From Pseudomonas sp. S35 (GTDB lineage Bacteria > Pseudomonadota > Gammaproteobacteria > Pseudomonadales > Pseudomonadaceae): a stretch of DNA of 64,000 nt. Under the pieces are notes generated by a model that was given only the letters and a program-made list of their open reading frames with translations, was not told the origin of the DNA and did not search any database. This document shows, one piece after another, positions 58,060-64,000 of this stretch. Both the position numbers and the translations under genes were made by a program. Numbering within the stretch: the stretch's first letter is position 1; the number at the start of each line of letters is the position of its first letter. The stretch spans positions 5,786,001 through 5,850,000 of the forward strand of contig NZ_CP019431.1 of the NCBI RefSeq assembly GCF_009866765.1, given 5' to 3'.

Positions 58060-58943
58060 TCGACGCGTATCAGGCCAGTAGCCAAGCCCGGGTGAATGCG
58101 GCGCTGGAGCCCTTGTTTGTTGCGCCCAGCCCGCAAATGAACCGTCTTTACGACGCCATGCGCTACAGCGTGATGAATGGCGGCAAGCGTGTGCGCCCGT
58201 TGCTGGCGTATGCAGCGTGTGAGGCCTTGGGCGCACCCGCCGAAGAGGCCAACGGCGCAGCCTGTGCGGTCGAGTTGATTCACGCCTACTCCCTGGTCCA
58301 TGACGATTTGCCGGCGATGGATGACGACGATCTGCGTCGCGGCCAGCCCACTACCCATAAAGCCTTTGATGAAGCCTACGCGATCCTGGCCGGTGATGGC
58401 CTGCAAAGCCTGGCATTCAGCGCCCTGCTGGACCCGGCGCTCAGCAGCGTCAACGCCGAGATCCGCCTGCGCATGGTCACCGCCCTGGCCCACGCTGCGG
58501 GCCCCGCCGGCATGGTCGGCGGGCAGGCAATCGACATGGGCTCGGTCAGCATCAAGCTGGATCAACAAGCTCTCGAACATATGCACCGCCACAAGACCGG
58601 CGCGCTGATCGAAGCCGCCGTGCACCTCGGTGCCCTGGCCAGTGGCCGTGCCGAAGCTGCGCAGTTGGCGGCCTTGCAGACCTACTCCCGGGCCATCGGC
58701 CTGGCGTTCCAGGTGCAGGACGACATTCTCGACGTAGAAAGTGACACGGCCACCCTGGGCAAGCGCCAAGGTGCCGATATCGCACGGGACAAACCGACTT
58801 ATCCTGCACTGCTTGGGCTCGATGCAGCCAAGGCATACGCCTTGGAACTGCGCGATCAAGCCCTGGACGCCCTGCGACCTTTCGACGCGGCAGCCAAGCC
58901 ACTGCGTGACCTAGCGCGGTATATCGTCGAACGCCGCCACTGA
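58056..58943 (+). CDS. ispA: farnesyl diphosphate synthase
   Basis: IspA condenses IPP with DMAPP and GPP to farnesyl diphosphate. The 295-residue protein has [12 protein letters not shown], the first aspartate-rich motif [22 protein letters not shown] and the second DDILDVE. ATGA overlap with xseB and the dxs gene behind it are the standard layout. Confidence 0.96.
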   Translation: MIDAYQASSQARVNAALEPLFVAPSPQMNRLYDAMRYSVMNGGKRVRPLLAYAACEALGAPAEEANGAACAVELIHAYSLVHDDLPAMDDDDLRRGQPTTHKAFDEAYAILAGDGLQSLAFSALLDPALSSVNAEIRLRMVTALAHAAGPAGMVGGQAIDMGSVSIKLDQQALEHMHRHKTGALIEAAVHLGALASGRAEAAQLAALQTYSRAIGLAFQVQDDILDVESDTATLGKRQGADIARDKPTYPALLGLDAAKAYALELRDQALDALRPFDAAAKPLRDLARYIVERRH

Positions 58944-59008
58944 AAACGGCGGCCATTGCAGCCGCATATCGGCCAAGTTCGGCGCTCTGCGTGGGCAGTT
59001 TGCGATGC

Positions 59009-59038
59009 TTGAGGTAAACTGCCGCCTCTTCTTATACC
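59009..59038 (+). promoter_or_regulatory. dxs: candidate promoter of dxs
   Basis: TTGAGG (59009-59014) and TATACC (59033-59038) are 18 bases apart, about 17 bases before the dxs ATG. Confidence 0.4.
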
Positions 59039-59054
59039 TATAACGATTCGCCTG

Positions 59055-60953
59055 ATGCCCACGACGTTTCAAGAGATTCCCCGCAAGCGCCCGTCCACGC
59101 CCCTGCTCGACCGTGCTGCCACGCCGGACGGCCTGCGTCGTCTGGGTGAAGCCGAGCTGGAAACCCTGGCCGATGAGTTGCGCCTGGAATTGCTCTACAC
59201 GGTCGGCCAGACCGGTGGGCATTTCGGTGCCGGCCTGGGCGTCATCGAGCTGACCATCGCCTTGCATTACGTGTTCGACACCCCGGACGACCGGCTGGTG
59301 TGGGACGTGGGCCATCAGGCGTATCCGCATAAGATCCTCACGGGCCGCCGCGAGCGCATGAGCACCCTGCGTCAGAAGGACGGCGTTGCTGCCTTCCCGC
59401 GCCGCGCCGAGAGCGAGTACGACACCTTTGGCGTCGGCCACTCCAGCACCTCCATCAGCGCAGCGCTGGGCATGGCGATAGCCGCCCGTCTGCAAAACAG
59501 CGAGCGCAAGGCGATTGCGGTGATCGGTGACGGCGCCTTGACCGCCGGCATGGCCTTTGAAGCGCTGAACCATGCGCCGGAAGTGGACGCCAACATGTTG
59601 GTGATCCTCAACGACAACGACATGTCGATCTCGCGCAATGTCGGCGGTCTGTCGAATTATCTGGCAAAGATTCTCTCCAGCCGTACCTACGCCAGCATGC
59701 GCGAAGGCAGCAAGAAGGTGCTCTCGCGCCTGCCCGGCGCGTGGGAAATTGCCCGACGTACCGAAGAATATGCCAAGGGCATGCTGGTCCCCGGCACCCT
59801 GTTCGAAGAGCTGGGCTGGAACTACATCGGCCCGATCGACGGCCACGACCTGCCGACGCTGATCGCCACGCTGCGCAACATGCGTGACCTCAAGGGCCCG
59901 CAGTTCCTGCATATCGTCACCAAGAAAGGCAAAGGCTTCGCCCCGGCGGAAGTCGACCCGATTGGCTACCACGCGATCACCAAGCTGGAACCGGTGGACG
60001 CCCCCGCCGCCGCACCGAAAAAGGCCAGCGGGCCGAAGTATTCCGGTGTGTTTGGCGAATGGCTGTGCGACATGGCTGCCGCCGATCCACGCCTGGTGGG
60101 CATTACCCCGGCGATGAAGGAAGGCTCGGACCTGGTGGCGTTCAGCGAGCGTTTCCCGCTGCGCTACTTCGACGTGGCGATTGCCGAGCAACACGCGGTG
60201 ACGTTCGCGGCCGGCATGGCCTGCGAAGGCGCCAAGCCGGTGGTGGCGATCTACTCCACGTTCCTGCAACGCGGCTATGACCAGCTTATCCACGATGTGG
60301 CGGTACAGAACCTCGACGTGCTGTTCGCCATCGACCGCGCAGGCCTTGTGGGCGAAGACGGCCCGACCCACGCCGGCAGCTTTGACCTGTCGTACCTGCG
60401 CTGCATCCCGGGCATGCTGGTGATGACGCCGAGCGACGAAAACGAACTGCGTAAAATGCTCAGCACCGGCCACCTGTACAACGGCCCGGCCGCCGTGCGT
60501 TACCCACGCGGCAATGGCCCGAATGCCGTGATCGAAAAAGACCTGGAGCCGATCGAGATCGGCAAAGGCATCGTGCGTCGCCAGGGCAGCAAGGTTGCGT
60601 TCCTGGTGTTCGGCGTGCAATTGGCCGAAGCGCTGAAAGTCGCCGAGAAGATCGATGCCACCGTGGTCGACATGCGTTTCGTCAAACCGCTGGATGAAGC
60701 CCTGGTGCGTGAAATCGCCGGTAGCCATGAGTTGCTGGTGACCGTTGAAGAGAACGCCATCATGGGCGGCGCCGGTGCGGCGGTCAGTGAGTTCCTGGCG
60801 CGAGAGAACATCCTCAAGTCGGTGCTGCACCTGGGCTTGCCGGATGCGTACGTCGAACACGCCAAGCCGGCGCAAATGCTGGCCGAGTGCGGCTTGGACG
60901 AAGCAGGGATAGAGGCATCGGTGCGCGAGCGCATGGCGCTGCTCTGCCGGTAG
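59055..60953 (+). CDS. dxs: 1-deoxy-D-xylulose-5-phosphate synthase
   Basis: Dxs makes DXP from pyruvate and glyceraldehyde-3-phosphate, the first step to isoprenoids, thiamine and pyridoxal. The 632-residue thiamine-diphosphate enzyme has [13 protein letters not shown], the [15 protein letters not shown]...NDN cofactor site, and the transketolase C-terminal domains ([23 protein letters not shown]). It supplies the isoprenoid flux used by ispA upstream. A REP palindrome follows the stop. Confidence 0.97.
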   Translation: MPTTFQEIPRKRPSTPLLDRAATPDGLRRLGEAELETLADELRLELLYTVGQTGGHFGAGLGVIELTIALHYVFDTPDDRLVWDVGHQAYPHKILTGRRERMSTLRQKDGVAAFPRRAESEYDTFGVGHSSTSISAALGMAIAARLQNSERKAIAVIGDGALTAGMAFEALNHAPEVDANMLVILNDNDMSISRNVGGLSNYLAKILSSRTYASMREGSKKVLSRLPGAWEIARRTEEYAKGMLVPGTLFEELGWNYIGPIDGHDLPTLIATLRNMRDLKGPQFLHIVTKKGKGFAPAEVDPIGYHAITKLEPVDAPAAAPKKASGPKYSGVFGEWLCDMAAADPRLVGITPAMKEGSDLVAFSERFPLRYFDVAIAEQHAVTFAAGMACEGAKPVVAIYSTFLQRGYDQLIHDVAVQNLDVLFAIDRAGLVGEDGPTHAGSFDLSYLRCIPGMLVMTPSDENELRKMLSTGHLYNGPAAVRYPRGNGPNAVIEKDLEPIEIGKGIVRRQGSKVAFLVFGVQLAEALKVAEKIDATVVDMRFVKPLDEALVREIAGSHELLVTVEENAIMGGAGAAVSEFLARENILKSVLHLGLPDAYVEHAKPAQMLAECGLDEAGIEASVRERMALLCR

Positions 60954-60963
60954 AAATCGCATC

Positions 60964-60997
60964 AAAATGTGGAAGGGCGTGCGCCCTCCCACATTTT
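60964..60997. repeat. REP palindrome after dxs
   Basis: AAAATGTGGAAGGGCG and its near-complement form a stem with one mismatch and T4 at the end. It lies between convergent genes and may act as a terminator in both directions. Confidence 0.75.
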
Positions 60998-61012
60998 CCC
61001 CCGATAGCGGTC

Positions 61013-61798
61013 TCAGCGGCTCGGAGCAATCACCTGACACAGCCGCGCTACCGCTTCCAGCATTTGCCCGCTAGGCCGTTCCAGGCCTTTGTCCGGCACC
61101 AGGCGTACCCGCGCAGCCATCAATGGCCAGGCCTTCCAGGCCTCCAGTTGAGCCTGATCCCCCACCAGGATCATCTGCGGATTACGCTGCAACACCGACT
61201 CGATATTCACCTGTGGCGCGGGTAGCTTCAGGTCGTCAAACACGTTGCGCGCGCCGCAGACACCCAACGCGTCGCTGATGATCTGCCCGCCGCCGACGGT
61301 ATACAGCGGCTGGTTCCACACCTGATAAAACACCCGCACTGGCTCGGCCTGTTGATAACGCTGGCGCAGCCCGGCCAGGCGCTGGCGCAGTCGTGCAGCC
61401 AACTGCCGACCGGCCTCGGCGCGTCCCAATTGCTCGGCGATGGCTTGGACTTGGGTGGCAAGCTGTTCAAGGCTATGGGGTTCGGCGACGTACACCGGGA
61501 TATTCAGGCGTCGCAGCTGTTCGCGCTGGGCCGGGCCGACACTGCCGGGCCACAGCAGGATCAGGTCGGGATTGAGGCTGAGCAGGCGCTCCATGTCCAA
61601 CTGGCCGTAATGCCCCACAGAGGGCACTTTCGCTAGCGCCGCCGGGCGGTCGCCGCCATCGAGCACGCCCACCAGCAAGTGCGCAGCGCCTAGTTCAGCG
61701 ACGATTTCAGAGAGGGATGGCGCCAGGCTGACGACGCGTTCGGCCGCGAATGCCTGGGCACTGAAGACCAGCAACAGCGCCAGCCAACGACGCCTCAT
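61013..61798 (-). CDS. btuF: BtuF-like cobalamin-binding periplasmic protein
   Basis: This 261-residue protein has a signal peptide (1-18) and the periplasmic binding domain of vitamin B12/iron-complex transporters: RVVSLAPSLSEIVAELGA, SVGHYGQLDMERLLSLNPDLI and VYTVGGGQII-like segments. The gene name is inferred from family; binding of B12 is not proven. B12 is needed by EutBC in this genome. The ATG overlaps the stop of the small membrane protein (ATGA). Confidence 0.82.
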   Translation of the reverse strand: MRRRWLALLLVFSAQAFAAERVVSLAPSLSEIVAELGAAHLLVGVLDGGDRPAALAKVPSVGHYGQLDMERLLSLNPDLILLWPGSVGPAQREQLRRLNIPVYVAEPHSLEQLATQVQAIAEQLGRAEAGRQLAARLRQRLAGLRQRYQQAEPVRVFYQVWNQPLYTVGGGQIISDALGVCGARNVFDDLKLPAPQVNIESVLQRNPQMILVGDQAQLEAWKAWPLMAARVRLVPDKGLERPSGQMLEAVARLCQVIAPSR

Positions 61799-62211
61799 CC
61801 CAGTTGGCGGGGAATGCGATAGAGATAGAACAGCACCATCGTCGACAGCGCCAGCAGGAACAACGGCACCGCTTCCAGGCCGACGAACACCGCCAGCGCG
61901 CCGACCCACGCAGGGATCGCCGCCACCAGCAACGCCGTACGTCGACGCGCCGCCAAGGTGATCCAGGCAGCCGGCTCTTCGGTGGTGTCGAGGGCTTTTG
62001 AGGTGGCAATCAGCGCGTGTTTATAACCGTGGAAGTAACGCAGGCTGAGGAACATCGAGGCCACACCAGCGATGAACAACGGCATGGCCAGCACGGGCAG
62101 CAGGGCTACCTGGCCAAACACCAGGTTGAGCACGAACAATGGAAGCAGCGCCAGGGCCAAGTACTGCCACCAGTTAAAGGACAGTCGCCGTTTGACCTGA
62201 CCACGGGTCAC
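61795..62211 (-). CDS. small conserved membrane protein
   Basis: This 138-residue protein has about four hydrophobic segments ([76 protein letters not shown]). It has no recognised domain. GTG 62211 overlaps the ribA stop (GTGA), so it is coupled to ribA and to the btuF-like gene. Confidence 0.75.
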   Translation of the reverse strand: MTRGQVKRRLSFNWWQYLALALLPLFVLNLVFGQVALLPVLAMPLFIAGVASMFLSLRYFHGYKHALIATSKALDTTEEPAAWITLAARRRTALLVAAIPAWVGALAVFVGLEAVPLFLLALSTMVLFYLYRIPRQLG

Positions 62212-62825
62212 GCGCGGTCGACCTCGCCCTGGTGCTCGTTGCCCATCATGTGGTCGAGCTTGCTGGCCTTGGTCGCCAGGTAGAGTTTGTTGTGCGGGTT
62301 GTGCCCGGTGTGCAGGGGCACGCGCTCGGCCACGGTGATGCCCATCTCGGTCAAGGCCTTGACCTTGCGCGGGTTGTTGGTCATCAGGCGCAGGGATTTC
62401 ACGCCCAAGTGCTCCAGCATCGGCAGGCAAATCGCGTAGTCGCGCTGGTCGGCAGCGAAGCCCAAGCGTTCGTTGGCCTCGACCGTGTCGGCCCCGCCGT
62501 CTTGCAGCTCGTAAGCGCGAATCTTGTTCATCAGGCCGATGCCACGGCCTTCCTGACGCAGATACAGCAACACGCCACGGCCTTCACGGGCGATAGCGCG
62601 CATCGCTGCTTCCAGTTGTGAGCCGCAGTCGCAGCGCTGGCTGAACAATGCATCGCCAGTCAGGCATTCGGAATGCACACGCCCCAGCACCGGCGCGCCA
62701 TCGGCGATATCGCCCAGGCTGAGCACAACGTGCTCGCGCCCGGTGGCTTCTTCGAGGAAGCCGTTCATGGTGAACGTGGCAAAAGGGGTAGGCAGCTTGG
62801 AAGCGGCGACGAAAACGACGGGCAC
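62208..62825 (-). CDS. ribA: GTP cyclohydrolase II
   Basis: RibA opens GTP to start riboflavin synthesis. The 205-residue protein has the zinc site [38 protein letters not shown] and [11 protein letters not shown]. The start is GTG 62825, with an AGGAG site six bases upstream. It heads a three-gene unit with a membrane protein and the BtuF-like protein. Confidence 0.95.
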   Translation of the reverse strand: MPVVFVAASKLPTPFATFTMNGFLEEATGREHVVLSLGDIADGAPVLGRVHSECLTGDALFSQRCDCGSQLEAAMRAIAREGRGVLLYLRQEGRGIGLMNKIRAYELQDGGADTVEANERLGFAADQRDYAICLPMLEHLGVKSLRLMTNNPRKVKALTEMGITVAERVPLHTGHNPHNKLYLATKASKLDHMMGNEHQGEVDRA

Positions 62826-62953
62826 CGTGTGCTCCTGATTTCAGATTTCACAGAGACGCGCATTGTAACAGCAGGTTCCTACAGACGCTTAAGCTGAATG
62901 ATCGCTGATAAAGATCAATCGGTTCGATTGGCCTTCATCTCGGTTCTATGCAG

Positions 62954-63682
62954 TCAGAACGGATACGGCAGTTTCCAGCGCAGGAAAATCGGTTTCAGCT
63001 CGCCATTTTTAACCAGCACGGCCATGCGCTGGTCGAACACGGTGCGCAACGCACGGCCACGCTCGGTATCAGCAAAGCCGACGTAGAGCGGCAGGTCGAT
63101 GAGGTGGGTGAGGCGGAACGTGGAACGGTCTTGCGCCTGACTGAGCACATATTGCGCTTCGGTGAGCGCGTCGATGTAGAAGTCGGCACGGCCGTGCTGG
63201 AGCATCGGCAAAATCCCATCGCGGCGTTGAATCTGGTTGAACCGACGCACGTTGGGCAAGTACGCCTCGTATCGGTAGCCGCGCACCCAGGCCAGCCGGT
63301 ACTCGCCCAGCTTCGCAACACTCGGTGTCGGCGAGGTCGCCAGCCCAAGGGCGTAGATAGGATCAGAATCGAAGTTCCAGCGCGGGTACAACACACCCTG
63401 GACCTCGTCACGGTAAGAACCGACCCAGCCGTCCACTTCGCCGCGTTGGGCCAGGCCCACCGAGCGGGTATAGGGTTCGATACGGGTTTGCAGGGTCACC
63501 CCGGCCGGCTCGAATACTTGACGCAACACATCCCAGGCCAGCCCGCTGCCGTCGGCATTGGTGTAGTCGTCCCAGGCCTCACTGGCGAGCATGATCTTGC
63601 CGGGGACCACAGGCCCGTCCTGCGCCTGCGCCCATGCCGGAATCATGCACAGCAGTATCAGCAGCCAGCGGCGCACATCCAT
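62954..63682 (-). CDS. periplasmic amino-acid/polar solute-binding protein (SBP_bac_3 type)
   Basis: This 242-residue protein has a signal peptide (to about residue 20, AWAQAQ) and the SBP_bac_3 fold: MLASEAWDDYTNADGSGLAWDVLRQVF, the TRIEPYTRSVGLAQRGEVDGWVG ligand segment and a FYIDALTEAQYVL motif. No ABC permease or ATPase adjoins it, so it may be a stand-alone sensor or binding protein. ATG 63682 follows a perfect AGGAGG. Confidence 0.85.
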   Translation of the reverse strand: MDVRRWLLILLCMIPAWAQAQDGPVVPGKIMLASEAWDDYTNADGSGLAWDVLRQVFEPAGVTLQTRIEPYTRSVGLAQRGEVDGWVGSYRDEVQGVLYPRWNFDSDPIYALGLATSPTPSVAKLGEYRLAWVRGYRYEAYLPNVRRFNQIQRRDGILPMLQHGRADFYIDALTEAQYVLSQAQDRSTFRLTHLIDLPLYVGFADTERGRALRTVFDQRMAVLVKNGELKPIFLRWKLPYPF

Positions 63683-63748
63683 GAGTACGACCTCCTGCAA
63701 AACCTTGCGTCGACAATGACGTTATAGAGGGTAGCGCAGCACACCGGT

Positions 63749-64000
63749 TCAGGGCGTGTCGCGAAAGTGTTGGTAACCCCGGATGGCCGGTGTGATGTCC
63801 TGCCCAGTCGCACCAAACAGCGTGACGCCCTGCCCCGCCTGGACGCGGCCGATGACGTGCACCGGCCAACCCGCGGCCAATAAGGGCGCCAGCTCGACGG
63901 GCGGCAGGGTGAACGCCAGCACGTAGTCGTCGCCGCCGCTCAATGCGGCCACCCGCGCCTCGTCGTCACCGACAAACGCCAGCAAGGCGTCGGACAACGG
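63749..64000 (-). CDS. thiL: thiamine-monophosphate kinase (C-terminal end)
   Basis: ThiL phosphorylates thiamine phosphate to the active diphosphate. Only the last 83 residues are in the window; they show the LSGGDDYVLAFTLPP segment (the kinase's GGxDYxLxF motif) and HVIGRVQAGQGVTLF. The gene continues off the right edge. It completes the thiamine route whose earlier steps, thiD and thiE, lie at the other end of the window. Confidence 0.88.
   Translation of the reverse strand, partial: PLSDALLAFVGDDEARVAALSGGDDYVLAFTLPPVELAPLLAAGWPVHVIGRVQAGQGVTLFGATGQDITPAIRGYQHFRDTP

Noticed and set aside
58911..61040. 709-codon open frame antisense to dxs
   Set aside because: It is a shadow frame of GC-rich codon use opposite a certain dxs gene; its His/Arg/Gln-rich translation shows no domain.

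Overview
The window is chromosomal DNA of a Pseudomonas, most likely of the P. fluorescens group. Three things point there: GC-rich coding sequence; a gene order that runs ladS, thiD-thiE-hemL, miaB, phoH-ybeY-ybeX-lnt, leuS-lptE-holA, lip/dac/rlpA/mltB/rodA/mrdA/rlmH/rsfS/nadD/proA, ubiX-mpl, eatR-exaC-eat-eutBC, ppa, xseB-ispA-dxs, ribA, thiL, which as I recall matches the pseudomonad core chromosome; and repeated GTGGGAGGGGGC-type REP palindromes between genes. No tRNA, rRNA, CRISPR array, transposase or integrase was seen.

Layout. 1-5 kb: partial acyl-CoA dehydrogenase, a LadS-type hybrid kinase, thiamine genes and hemL. 5.9-18.2 kb: Sel1-repeat protein, DUF1820, miaB, the phoH-ybeY-corC-lnt run, a YdcF-like protein, leuS-lptE-holA. 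18.4-20 kb: arfA (ribosome rescue) and a lytic transglycosylase. 20-32.5 kb (minus strand): LD-carboxypeptidase, lipoate genes lipA-lipB-ybeD, PBP5 (dacC), and the elongasome/cell-wall operon proA-nadD-rsfS-rlmH-mrdA-rodA-mltB-rlpA. 32.6-42.1 kb: DNA repair glycosylase, a DedA-PAP2 fusion, Lon-like domain protein, LrgA/LrgB, MaoC hydratase, a MORN-repeat lipoprotein with a caspase-like C13 domain, an oxidoreductase, ubiX and mpl. 42.2-49.8 kb: a complete ethanolamine catabolic locus (EatR activator, acetaldehyde dehydrogenase, permease, EutBC) with a clear sigma-54 promoter. 49.9-52.8 kb: GNAT, DedA, MtfA-like peptidase and ppa. 57.8-64 kb: xseB-ispA-dxs, then ribA, a small membrane protein and a BtuF-like protein, a periplasmic solute-binding protein and the end of thiL.

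The accessory part is 52.8-57.7 kb, between ppa and xseB. It holds an S24/CI-like repressor that appears leaderless with operator-like repeats over its start, a candidate structured small RNA with its own terminator, a NucS-like PD-(D/E)xK nuclease with a PUA/EVE-like C-terminal region, and a small DUF3077-like gene behind a roughly 300-nt structured leader whose last hairpin covers the ribosome binding site. A YcaC-like hydrolase and a quinone reductase/MerR pair that overlap by 62 nt follow. The leader, the candidate RNA, the repressor switch and the self-limiting arfA gene are the most interesting signals. Functions are inferred from sequence reading only; no database search was run.
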